Shown piece after piece: positions 25,682-34,322 of a stretch of DNA of 64,000 nt. Under the pieces are notes generated by a model. The model did no database searches. It worked only from the letters and a program-made list of their open reading frames with translations, and had not been told where the DNA came from. Position 1 is the stretch's first letter. Each line of letters begins with the position of its first letter. Position numbers and translations under genes: made by a program. Where the stretch lies: the NCBI GenBank assembly GCA_016719295.1, contig JADKAF010000001.1, positions 2,356,001 to 2,420,000 on the forward strand. The letters run 5' to 3'. This DNA is from Planctomycetota bacterium (lineage in GTDB: Bacteria > Planctomycetota > UBA1135 > JADKAF01).

Positions 25682-28657
25682 TCAGTAGAAGAGGTAGGTC
25701 ATCGGGTTCGATTCCCCGAGGACGATCGACGGCGTGACCTGCACCGCTTGCGAGTACAGGTAGAGCCCGTACATCGCGCCATCGGGCGGCACCGCGACCG
25801 GGAAGCTCAGGTTGCCCGCCCCATCGAGCGCGTACGACTGCAGCAGGAAGTTGATATCGACGTTCAGAGTGGGGAAGCCCGGCAGGCTGAGCGGTCCCGG
25901 CGTCGCCGAGAAGAAGAGCAGCAGGCCCGAGCTCGGCGTGCCGCGGAAGCGCAGCGTCGTCGCGCCGCCGAGCTGGATCTGCTCCGGCGTCGCTTGATAC
26001 TCGACCGGACGCGTCGCGGCGGAGCCCGCGTAGCTGACCGCGAAGTCGTCGATGTTCCAGCCGCCGAGAGCGAGGCCGGCGTCGGTCTTCAGGCGGAACC
26101 CGAACTGGACGCTCGGGTTGTTGTCCGCCGCGGGCACGGCGTACTCGACGTAGGTCCAGGCCGTGTCGAGCACGTGGCTGGAGCCAGACCCGACGGGGTT
26201 CGCCCAGATGACCTGGCCGTTCATCTCGAGCTTCGCCTGATCGTAGAGGCCGTCCTCCACCGAGAGCCAGCGCCAGAAGCCGACGCGCACTCCCGTGCGG
26301 CCCGTGAGATTCAGGACCGGCGAGAGCAGCAGGTTCTCGACGTTGTTCTGGTACGCGCCGTTGAAGCCCGCGCCGCCGAGGTCATTGCCGCGGCACGCCG
26401 TGCCGCTGCGCGCCGCGCTCGGATCGCGCCACGTGACGCCGGTGTCCGTCGCCGTGCGACCCGCGGGCGTCCCCCGCTGCCAGTCGTTCTGCGTGGCGAT
26501 CTGCTGGCTCGTCCAGCCGTTCTCGCCGGAGTCGAAGTTGTCGCTGAACGCGACCGTCGAGCTGCCGATCGAGTAGCCGTAGGCGCCGGTCTCGGGGCGA
26601 CGCACGTTGCCCGAGCTGTGCTGGATGATGAAGTAGTAGCTCACCGAAGCGCCCGAATCGGCGCCCGGCAGCAGCACGCTGCGGCCGTTCGGCAGCCCGT
26701 TCGGGATCGCCGGCAGGAGGCGCGGCGCACCGCCGGTGACCGTGATGAACGCCTGCACGGCGTTGATCGTGCCGCTGAGGGCCTGCACGGTGATGTCGGC
26801 GCGCCGCGGCGCGAAGCGCTCGGTCGTGTTGGTGAGGCCGACGTGGCTGAAGCTCACGAGCTGCACCTGCGGATACGGGAACTGGCGCCCGCTCGCCGCG
26901 GCGGCGAGATCGCTGTAGTTCGGCGTGCCGTTGCTGAGGTTCCCGTCGTTGTCGTCGAGCAGGAAGATCTCTTCGACAGCGTCCGGTTGGTTCACCGCGT
27001 CCGCCGGGATCGAGCCGATCACGATCTGCTCGGCGCGCGCCTTGCCGGCGACGGCGCCCAAGCTGGCGATCAGCCGCGTGCGGATGTCCCAGGTCAGGCC
27101 CATGAACGACTCGCCCATGCAGTGCACCGAGCCGTTGCAGGAGGCCATCGCCGAGTAGAGGCGCGTGTTCAGCGCCGAGCGCACGAATGCGCCGCTCGTC
27201 TGGAAGTCGCGACCGACGATGGGCTGCGCGAAGAGGTAGGTCGAGATCGTGTCGCCCCACGCCTCCGAGAGGCCTTCGGTCTGGGAGATCCCGCCGTACC
27301 AGTCGTCGAGGCCGTGGCCCCACTCGTGCGCAACCACGCTGCCCGAGGCGGTGTTGTTGCAGCTACCGCCAGCGGCGTAGAAGTTGATCGAGGTGCCGTT
27401 GTAGAACGCGTTGCAGGTCGAGGCGATGTTGGTGCGGCAGGTCAGCGCGTTCGAAGCCGCCGGCAAGTTGGCTCCGAGGATGCCGCGCACGAACTCGTGG
27501 GCCTGGTTCACGTGGTGATAGGCCGCCGCCTGCGCGCGATCGAACTCGGCCGCCGCGCTGGTCAGCATCTGGATCTGCACCGGCGTGCCCGGCGTCGCGA
27601 CGGCGCCCACCGAGACCTTGATGCCTTGCGCCGTGGAGTGGGACGCGAGACGCCGACCTTCGTAGGTCACGGTCAGGTTGTGATTCCCGGCCGGAGCGTT
27701 CGCGAAGAGGAAGTTGCCGCTGGCATCGGTGAAGGTCGTGCCCAGAGTCGGCGACGTGACCTTGATCCCGGCCATGTCGACGTTGCTGAGGGCCGCGATC
27801 CCGCGGTCCGAGGTGTTGACCCAGGACTTCACGTTGCCGGTGACGTCGGCGTGGTGGACGTCGCTCTGGTAGTCGATCGACTGGCCCGTGTGCGCGTCCA
27901 CGAAGACGCGGCCGTACTTGCCGCGGATCGAGTCCTCGACGCGCACTTCCCATGCGAGCTGCATCGGCGTGCGGGCCTTGCCCTGCACCTGGGTCCAGAT
28001 CACGAGGCGCGCGCCAGAGGCAGCGGCGACCTCGCTCTTGCCGCCGTCGGCGTCCTCGACGCCGCGGAGGTCCTGCGGGAGCGGTGCGCCCTGGGACGCG
28101 TGCGCGAGACGGCGCGCCGCTTCGGCGCTGAGCGTCGGGACGACCGTGAAGCCAGCCGGGAGCTGCGGCGCGACGGCGCCCAGCTTCGCGAGCACGCCGT
28201 TGTCGCAGATGCGCAGGTCCGCGCGGCCGCCGACCACCGGCACGCCTTGATAGACCATGTCGTAGACGAGGATCCAGACCTTCAGGGTCTTCTGCACCGT
28301 GCGCAGCACGAAGTGCGTGGGGTCGATGCCCAAGAGCTGCGCGTAGCGATAGAGGACCAACTGGCCCTGCTGACGCGCGGTCGCTTCATCGAGGATCGCC
28401 CCGACGCCGAGGTCGATGCCAGAGCCGATGATCGAGCTCGGCGTGCCCGTCGCGGGGTTCCAACGCGCGCTCCAGAGGGCGCCGTTCTCGGCGAGGAAGG
28501 ACTCCCAGGCCCGGGTGTCCTGCGGAGCAGCGACCTCGTTGGTCGGCTCGAGCGAGGAGGGCACCGAGGGATCCTGCGCCGAGCTCAGGCCGGCGCTGGC
28601 CACGAACGCGAGCAGCGTCAGCGCGGGGAGCTGACGCAGTCGGATGGAGAAGCTCAT
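25682..28657 (-). CDS. Secreted M36 (fungalysin-like) metallopeptidase with MAM-like and C-terminal domains
   Basis: 991 aa. Signal peptide MSFSIRLRQLPALTLLAFVA...SSAQ. A propeptide-like FTP/PepSY region occupies about 50-330. The catalytic centre is H444-E445-W446-G447-H448 (VVAHEWGHGLDDW) with E465 in EGLSEAWGD as the third zinc ligand. A PEGA/carboxypeptidase-regulatory-like insert (ASGNFLFANAPAGNHNLTV) precedes the catalytic domain. Residues about 700-875 are a MAM/immune-inhibitor-A-like jelly roll (NDLGGAGFNGAYQNN, GGWNIDDFAV). A beta-rich C-terminal module follows. It is a zinc endopeptidase active outside the cell. Confidence 0.9.
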   Translation of the reverse strand: MSFSIRLRQLPALTLLAFVASAGLSSAQDPSVPSSLEPTNEVAAPQDTRAWESFLAENGALWSARWNPATGTPSSIIGSGIDLGVGAILDEATARQQGQLVLYRYAQLLGIDPTHFVLRTVQKTLKVWILVYDMVYQGVPVVGGRADLRICDNGVLAKLGAVAPQLPAGFTVVPTLSAEAARRLAHASQGAPLPQDLRGVEDADGGKSEVAAASGARLVIWTQVQGKARTPMQLAWEVRVEDSIRGKYGRVFVDAHTGQSIDYQSDVHHADVTGNVKSWVNTSDRGIAALSNVDMAGIKVTSPTLGTTFTDASGNFLFANAPAGNHNLTVTYEGRRLASHSTAQGIKVSVGAVATPGTPVQIQMLTSAAAEFDRAQAAAYHHVNQAHEFVRGILGANLPAASNALTCRTNIASTCNAFYNGTSINFYAAGGSCNNTASGSVVAHEWGHGLDDWYGGISQTEGLSEAWGDTISTYLFAQPIVGRDFQTSGAFVRSALNTRLYSAMASCNGSVHCMGESFMGLTWDIRTRLIASLGAVAGKARAEQIVIGSIPADAVNQPDAVEEIFLLDDNDGNLSNGTPNYSDLAAAASGRQFPYPQVQLVSFSHVGLTNTTERFAPRRADITVQALSGTINAVQAFITVTGGAPRLLPAIPNGLPNGRSVLLPGADSGASVSYYFIIQHSSGNVRRPETGAYGYSIGSSTVAFSDNFDSGENGWTSQQIATQNDWQRGTPAGRTATDTGVTWRDPSAARSGTACRGNDLGGAGFNGAYQNNVENLLLSPVLNLTGRTGVRVGFWRWLSVEDGLYDQAKLEMNGQVIWANPVGSGSSHVLDTAWTYVEYAVPAADNNPSVQFGFRLKTDAGLALGGWNIDDFAVSYAGSAATRPVEYQATPEQIQLGGATTLRFRGTPSSGLLLFFSATPGPLSLPGFPTLNVDINFLLQSYALDGAGNLSFPVAVPPDGAMYGLYLYSQAVQVTPSIVLGESNPMTYLFY

Positions 28658-28860
28658 GAAGCTATGCCTTGGGAACGAGTTGGCAGGGAAAGCGACACGG
28701 CCCGGAGAACGAGGCCGGAGCGACGCGACCTCCGAGGGGCAGAGGTCCCGCCGCGGCGGCGCGGGGTCAAGCGCACGCCGCCTGGTCCGACCGGCCCATC
28801 GCTGGGACGCAGGCCTATCGGAGGCTCCGAATGCTACGAGGGTTCCGTTGCACCGGTCCC

Positions 28861-28904
28861 GAAAAGGAAAAGAGCGCCTCGCCGTGCTCCGGCCGAGGCG
28901 CTCT
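28861..28904 (-). terminator. Intrinsic terminator of the LVIVD protein gene
   Basis: A perfect 11-bp stem (AGAGCGCCTCG / CGAGGCGCTCT, 12-nt loop) begins 16 bp after the stop codon and is followed on the minus strand by TTTCCTTTTC. This has the classical Rho-independent arrangement. Confidence 0.85.
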
Positions 28905-28919
28905 CCATCCGATGGGCGA

Positions 28920-31214
28920 TCAGAACTGACAGATCCGCGCCCGCAAACCGCCGGACGCCGCCAGCAAGCCACCCGCGGAGCCGGGGTCGAGCACCAACCA
29001 CTGGTGGAAGGTGTCGGCGTTGTCGAGCAGCGGATCGGCCGGGATCGGGATCGTGAGCGACGAGCTTCCCGCTCCAGCGACCCCGGGGCTACCGCTCACC
29101 GGCTGGGCGAAGAAGAATCCGCTCAGCGGATCGACGAGCAGCGTGATACCGGCGATCGGGAGGCTCGTGGAAGCAGGCGAGATGCCGAGGAACGCCGTGG
29201 CACCGCCGAGCATCGCCCCGCCCTGCAGGGTGAAGCTCGTGCCGATGCGCGGCTCGCCCGCGCTGGAGATCGTCGGCTCGAGGCCACCCGTGCCCGGGGT
29301 GCCCGTGCCGTACGGCTCGGGCGGGAAGCAGTCGCTGAAGCGGTAGACCTCGAAGTCGTCGATCGTCCAGCCGCCGAAGTTGGCGCCGCCGTCGGTGATC
29401 AACGTGAAGCGCACGCTGAGCGAGCTCGCGTTGTTGGCGATCGACGAGATGTCGAGATCGAGCAGGTTCCAGGCCGTGTCGACGAGGTTCGCGTTGGTCG
29501 GGTTCGACCAGACGATCTGGTTGTTGACCAGCACCTGCGCCTGATCGAAGGCGCCGCTCTCGATCGTGAGCCAGCGGCGCAAGCGCAGGCGCAGGCCCTG
29601 CACGCCGTTCGTCGGGATCGCCGGCGACTGCAGCCAGTTGGAGACGCTGGGCTGGTAGATGCCGTTGAAGCCGGAGCCGCCGAGGTCGTTGCCCCAGCAG
29701 TTCGTGCCCGAGTACGCGGACGCGGGGTCGGCGAAGCTGACGCCGTTCACCGTGCCGCCGCGACCGAAGGACGCGCCGAGCTGCCAGTCGTCCTGGCGCA
29801 GGACGAAGCCGTGCGTCCACCCGCCGACACCCGCTTCGAAGTCATCGAAGAAGACGCGCGTCAGCACGCCGACCTGAAAGGCGTGCCAGGCGTTCGGACC
29901 GGGCGAGCGCTTCGTGGCTCCACCGGACTGTACCTCGATCGCGTACTCGACCCGCGTCGGAGCGAGCTGCCCAGGGATCGATGCGCTGTAGCGTCCGCTC
30001 GGAGAACCCGCGGTCATGGGCACGCGCGTCTCGGCTCCGCCGTTCGCGCGCCAGACCATCTCCACGCTCTGGATCGGAGCGGACGAGCTCACGTCGCAGT
30101 CGACGCCGTAAGGGCCGCTCTCGTTCGTGGTGTCGGCGAGGGGCTGGTGCGCGATGTTGGTGTTCTGCAGACGGACGATGTAGAGGCCCGTCGAGATGTC
30201 GTTCACGTAGATGTTGCCCGACGGCTGGAAGGGATAGCACCCCCAGGCACCGTTGAAGCCACCGCTCGCGCCCGGCCAGGTGTCGTAGGACCCGATCTCG
30301 ACTGGCAGATTCGGATTCGAGATGTCGATCGCGCGATAGCCTTCGGTGTACCACGATACGTGGCAGACGTTGCCAACGATGAAGGCGTTGTGCGGGATCG
30401 AGTTGGTGTTCGGCGTGAAACTGCCGAGCCCGATCGGACTCGACGGATTGGCGATGTTCCAGAACTTGACCACGGCCCCGGCTCGCTCATCGGTGGTCAC
30501 GGCCACCGTGTCGCTCGCGTTCGGCCACGCATTGTGTGTGAAGGTGTTCGGCGTGGAGCGCTCGGACAGGATCGTGAACGGCCAGGTAGTGACATCCATC
30601 AATCGGTACACGCCTCGATAGATCATCGAGCCGTGCGCGAGCCCGTTCTGGATGTGCATGTCGTGGTAGTAGTCGCTCTGCGCCCCGGTGAGGTGGTATC
30701 CGACGAAGGTCGGATTGGCGGGGTTCTGCGAGGCGTCGATCACGACCGAGCCGTTGTTCGTCCCGATCACGACGATCATGCCGGTGGCGGTGTCGATGCA
30801 GATGTTGTGGGCATTGCCCCAGAGCTGTGCGCCCCAGGTCTGCACCAGCGTCGGCGTGTTCGGGCTCGAGAGATCGATGATCTGCATCCCGCCACCGCCC
30901 TCGGTCACCACGTAGGCGTAGTCGCGATAGGTTCGGATATCGCGCCATGTGGAGGTCGGGCCGTTGAAGAAGCCGCGCACCGCGGGCTGGGTCGGGATCG
31001 TCGTGTCGACCACCGCCGTGCCGCCGGTCGTTCCCAGCAGCGCGTACTCGTCGCCGTTCGGCGCGACATAGCCCCAGACGTCGTTGTAGTTGAGGCTCGT
31101 GTAAGGGTCGAGATTGGCGAGCAGCACCGTGTTGTTGGCCTGCGACCAAGCCGACGGAACGGCGAAGGCGGCGAACGCGAGGGTGGCGCTCAGCACGGCG
31201 GCGGTCATGCGCAT
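28920..31214 (-). CDS. Secreted LVIVD-repeat 'choice-of-anchor B' protein with MAM-like domain
   Basis: 764 aa. Signal peptide MRMTAAVLSATLAFAAFAVPSAWSQ. Residues 25-370 match the choice-of-anchor B layout: SLNYNDVWGYVAPNGDEYAL, then LVIVD-like propeller blades (GGMQIIDLSSPNTPTLVQTW, YRAIDISNPNLPVEIGSY) and a HNAFIVGN element. Residues about 450-625 are a MAM-like jelly roll (NDLGGSGFNGIYQPS, GGWTIDDFEVY) nearly parallel to the one in the neighbouring M36 peptidase. A beta-rich C-terminal module ends the protein. It is probably extracellular and attached to the surface; the biological role of the family is not established. Confidence 0.85.
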   Translation of the reverse strand: MRMTAAVLSATLAFAAFAVPSAWSQANNTVLLANLDPYTSLNYNDVWGYVAPNGDEYALLGTTGGTAVVDTTIPTQPAVRGFFNGPTSTWRDIRTYRDYAYVVTEGGGGMQIIDLSSPNTPTLVQTWGAQLWGNAHNICIDTATGMIVVIGTNNGSVVIDASQNPANPTFVGYHLTGAQSDYYHDMHIQNGLAHGSMIYRGVYRLMDVTTWPFTILSERSTPNTFTHNAWPNASDTVAVTTDERAGAVVKFWNIANPSSPIGLGSFTPNTNSIPHNAFIVGNVCHVSWYTEGYRAIDISNPNLPVEIGSYDTWPGASGGFNGAWGCYPFQPSGNIYVNDISTGLYIVRLQNTNIAHQPLADTTNESGPYGVDCDVSSSAPIQSVEMVWRANGGAETRVPMTAGSPSGRYSASIPGQLAPTRVEYAIEVQSGGATKRSPGPNAWHAFQVGVLTRVFFDDFEAGVGGWTHGFVLRQDDWQLGASFGRGGTVNGVSFADPASAYSGTNCWGNDLGGSGFNGIYQPSVSNWLQSPAIPTNGVQGLRLRLRRWLTIESGAFDQAQVLVNNQIVWSNPTNANLVDTAWNLLDLDISSIANNASSLSVRFTLITDGGANFGGWTIDDFEVYRFSDCFPPEPYGTGTPGTGGLEPTISSAGEPRIGTSFTLQGGAMLGGATAFLGISPASTSLPIAGITLLVDPLSGFFFAQPVSGSPGVAGAGSSSLTIPIPADPLLDNADTFHQWLVLDPGSAGGLLAASGGLRARICQF

Positions 31215-31470
31215 GGGGCGGTTCTCGGGAGGAGAGGGGCGGGGAAGCGAAACGCTCCGCGCGGACGGAGCACGGCACGGGGGCGCGACGGGGAGCGCCC
31301 GACCGCGGGATCCTAGTCCCGCGCGTCGTGTCGGTCCGGGTTGGCGGACGAATCCGGGCACGCGCGGGTTCCGCGCCTGATACGAGAAGAGCGCCGCGAG
31401 AAGCCGAGAATCGCGAGAGCGCCATGCTCGGCCGATTTACGGCCCAATAGCCCCGCGATAGTGCAGAGAC

Positions 31471-31510
31471 AAAAAGAATGGAGGTTGCCCTCCCGCCTCG
31501 GGCAACCTCC
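31471..31510 (-). terminator. Intrinsic terminator after the propeller/Ig protein gene
   Basis: A perfect 11-bp stem (GGAGGTTGCCC / GGGCAACCTCC, loop of 9) at 31480-31510 is followed on the minus strand by ATTCTTTTT. It lies 224 bp past the stop codon at 31734, so it may define a long 3' UTR. Confidence 0.8.
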
Positions 31511-31656
31511 CGGCAACCAGGTGATTCCATCCAGTGAGGATGGGTCCCTCTCTCACCTCTAGCCGTCGGCGCGCGCCTTGCGGAGCACGCCTAGGACTGC
31601 CGTGCAGAGAGGATCGGCGCGCGGGCCGGATCGGCTTGAGACGCGGGAACTGTTTT

Positions 31657-31690
31657 CCCCGCGCGTGTCCCCGCGCGTGTCCCCGCGCGA
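31657..31690. repeat. Short tandem repeat, 12-bp unit
   Basis: Unit CCCCGCGCGTGT occurs twice in perfect tandem (31657-31668, 31669-31680) plus a partial third copy to 31690, just downstream of a minus-strand gene. Confidence 0.7.
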
Positions 31691-31733
31691 CCGGGCGCGC
31701 CATCGCGCAGGGCGGCGCAGCGCGGCGGCTCGC

Positions 31734-33294
31734 TCAGAACCAGAAGGGGGTCACGACCGCGATCTGGACCTTGCCCTTGCTGAGCTTTCCGGAGCCGTCG
31801 TCGGCGCGCACTTCGATCGACACCTGGCGCGAGCAGACCACGGGCGTCCAGCTGAGGGTCGCGGTCTGCGCATCGAAGCTCATGCCCCTGCGGCAGCGGG
31901 CCCGTGGAGTAGGTCAGGGCATCCCCATCGGGATCGAAGGCGCGCAGCGGGATCGAGAGGGGCGTGCCGACGAGCCCCTGCACGCGCTTCAGCTTCTGGA
32001 AGATCGGCTTCTTGTTCTTCAGCGGGTCGGCGTCCGGCTCGCGCACGCTGATCTTCCACGTGAAGGTCTTCGGCGTCGCGCTGCCCTCCGCGACGCTGAC
32101 CTGGAGCGCGTAGCTGCCGACCGTGGTCGGCGTCCACGAGAAGGTCGGCGGTTCGGTCTGCGTGTCGTAGGTCGAGCCCTCGGGCTTCGCGACCAGCGCG
32201 AGGGTGAGATCTTCGGTGTTGATGTCGTTCGCGAGGATCGGGAACGAGATCGCTTCCCCCGGATGACAGGTCGTCGCGTAGGTGGAGACGACGGGCTTGA
32301 ACGCCTTCACGTTGGTCGCGACCGGCGTGATGCGCGTCGCAGCGATGGACTGGAAGCGCCCGCCCTGGAGCTGGCAGATCGGGTCCTGCAGCAGCCCTTG
32401 ATAAAGGCGGCCGTCGAAGCGCAGCGCGAGAGGCACGCCGTCCAGCAAGGTGAGGGCGACGAAGTACTGGTCGCCCGATCCGGTGCCGGGATAGTCGGTG
32501 AAGATGTCGACGTTCGCCGGCGACTGCGTCGGATCGATCTGCCAGAGCGATCCGTCGAAGCGGATCGCGAAGAGGCGCTGCGTCGCCGGATCTTGCACCA
32601 GCGCGCTGAAGCGCTCGATCGCGGTGCCGTTGGGGAGGTCGGCGACGAAGGTCCCATCGGCCGGTCCGCCGCTCGCGACGTAGCGCACGATGCCGTCGCG
32701 GCGCAGGCAGTAGATGCGATCGTCGGTGTCGTCATAGACGAACCCGATCCAGAGCTCGGCGTCGCTCGCCGCGTCCCCCGGCAGATCCCAGACTTCGGTG
32801 CCGTTCGCGTTGCGGTAGATCTTGCCGTCGTTGCGCAGCGCGTAGCGATCGCCCTCGTGATAGAGGAAGTCGCGGAAGATGCGCCCCTGCGCGTTCGGCA
32901 GGTCGTAGCTCACGACGCCGTTCTGCGCCACGCGTCCGTTCGTGTCGAGCGCGAACACGTCGCCGCCCGGAGCGATGGCGAGCGCGAACCAGAAGGCATC
33001 CGTGAAGGGCAGGCGCGGATTCAGGCGCACGCCGTTCTTGTGGATCAAACCGTCGAGGCGCAGGTGGTAGTGGTCGGAGCCTACCAGCACCTGGTCGAAC
33101 CACTCCTCCTGCTGGTTCGACACCGCACCCGCCTTCACCTCGAGCTCCGAGGGCAGGGCGTAGAAGGTCGTGTCGTTGACGACGACGCGGCCGAAGCCGC
33201 TCAGCGAGAAGAGGAAGAGCTGCGCATCGGCGACGCCCGCGAAAGCGGTCATCGCGAGAGTGGCGCTCGCTAGACGAGCGGCGAGAGAAACCAT
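31734..33294 (-). CDS. Secreted beta-propeller/Ig-like protein, frameshifted near the C-terminus
   Basis: About 519 aa once one base is removed. Signal peptide MVSLAARLASATLAMTAFAGVADA at 33294. Residues 30-290 hold six units with a DGxhhxxG signature (LRLDGLIHKNG, RNDGKIYRNANG, RRDGIVRYV, RFDGSLWQID, RFDGRLYQG), likely a propeller. Two He_PIG-type Ig domains follow (PPTFSWTPTTVGSYALQVSV, then a second ending in SWTP). The frame breaks in the CCCC run at 31885-31888: read through unchanged, the frame runs on out of register. Deleting one C gives LPQGMSFDAQTATLSWTPVV and a TGA at 31734-31736. It is probably extracellular. Confidence 0.75.
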
Positions 33295-33349
33295 GATCTC
33301 GATCCTTGGCCTGGGGCTCGACGTCGCGTGCCGTGCAAGGCCGCGAACG

Positions 33350-33802
33350 TCAGAGATCCTGGGATTGTCCGGGGCCCCCGGGGATCCCGCAACCCGCCGG
33401 GCCGTAGTAGTCGACCACGTTGTTCTCGGTTTCGAAGAGACGCACGCGGAAGAGGCGCCCCTGCGGGATGTGGAGCTCGAGCTCGCGCCAGATCGCGACG
33501 GCCACGTTCTCGGAGGTCGGATTGATGCCGCACAGGAACTCGACATCGAAGTTCAGGTGCCGGTGATCGACCTTGTCCACGACGCGCTCGCGCATCACCT
33601 GCTTCAGCGTGGCGAGGTTGCAGACCATGCCGGTGCGCGGCGAGACCTCGCCGGCCACCGTGACCTCGAGCACGTAGTTGTGGCCGTGCCCGTTGGTCCA
33701 ATTGCACTTGCCGTAGAGCCGCGCGTTCTCCTCGTCCGAGAGCGCGGGGTTGTGCAGGCGATGCGAGGCAGCGAAGGTATCTCGGCGCGTGATGTAGAGC
33801 AT
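33350..33802 (-). CDS. 6-pyruvoyl-tetrahydropterin synthase / QueD-family protein
   Basis: 150 aa. Zinc ligands H14 (ASHRLHN), H39 and H41 (NGHGHNY) and the catalytic C33 (YGKCNW) are present. SENVAVAIW and FETENNVV match the C-terminal family signature. The sequence around the active site (LSDEENARLYGKCN, GMVCNLATLK) resembles animal and cyanobacterial-type pyruvoyl-tetrahydropterin synthases more than short E. coli QueD. It may make tetrahydrobiopterin-type cofactor precursors or the queuosine precursor; context does not decide. Divergent from the ferredoxin gene. Confidence 0.9.
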   Translation of the reverse strand: MLYITRRDTFAASHRLHNPALSDEENARLYGKCNWTNGHGHNYVLEVTVAGEVSPRTGMVCNLATLKQVMRERVVDKVDHRHLNFDVEFLCGINPTSENVAVAIWRELELHIPQGRLFRVRLFETENNVVDYYGPAGCGIPGGPGQSQDL

Positions 33803-34042
33803 GGCGAAGCGGGGAGGCGGAGACGCGTGGTTCTAGGCGGAAGCGGGGCCGCGACGCCAGCGCGACAGCCCCACGGCGAGGGAAATGTCTTCCCGACGGT
33901 CCGCTCGGCGTGGGCAACTCGAGCTCCGCCACCCTACGCTGCTGGTGGCGCTCCTCCGCGGCGGGCCGCTCACCTTGAAGCCTCCGCCGACGGACCCTAC
34001 CTGGGCGAAACGCACCAGGACCGACCCTCCCCTCCCGGCGTC
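33803..34042. other. Divergent intergenic region (240 bp)
   Basis: It separates the pterin synthase gene and the ferredoxin-led operon and should contain both promoters, but no clear -35/-10 pair can be picked out in the GC-rich sequence. Confidence 0.4.
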
Positions 34043-34246
34043 ATGACCATCAAGAAGATCTGGATCGCCGAAGGCTGCATCTCCTGCAACCTCTGCGAAG
34101 ACCTCTGCCCGGACGTGTTCCACGTCCCCGCCGGCGGCACGAGCGAGGTGCGCGACGTCTGGAAGAAGTGCGCCGCCTCGCAAGAGGATCAGATCCGCGA
34201 GGCCGCGGAGTCCTGCCCGGTCGAGGTGATCAAGGTCGAAGATTGA
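34043..34246 (+). CDS. Single-cluster [4Fe-4S] ferredoxin
   Basis: 67 aa, acidic. The motif C12-I-S-C15-N-L-C18-E-D-L-C22-P with a distant C58-P matches Desulfovibrio gigas-type ferredoxins. Residues C12, C15, C18 and C58 bind one cluster, while C22 and C43 would form the conserved disulfide. It is a small electron carrier. It leads a plus-strand run ending in the AgaS-like gene at 40122, but the next gene starts 76 bp later, so it may also be independent. The electron partner is unknown. Confidence 0.9.
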   Translation: MTIKKIWIAEGCISCNLCEDLCPDVFHVPAGGTSEVRDVWKKCAASQEDQIREAAESCPVEVIKVED

Positions 34247-34322
34247 TCGCGGCTCGACGGCGAGGCGCGCGAGACGGGGCCCGCCGCCACCCGCTTGGTA
34301 TCGCGGCGGCTGATCTGGGATC

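Larger units (their letters stand above)
31215..31733. other. 519-bp intergenic region
   Basis: This gap separates two minus-strand secreted-protein genes. It contains a U-tracted hairpin terminator (31471-31510) and a 12-bp tandem repeat (CCCCGCGCGTGT, 2.8 copies, 31657-31690). No gene-like reading frame with plausible start and codon use is seen. Part of it should carry the promoter of the LVIVD gene, but I cannot point to it. Confidence 0.6.

Noticed and set aside
25526..28650. Very long plus-strand open frame opposite the M36 peptidase
   Set aside because: The minus-strand protein has intact signal peptide, HEWGH site and domains; the plus-strand translation is compositionally biased with no motif.
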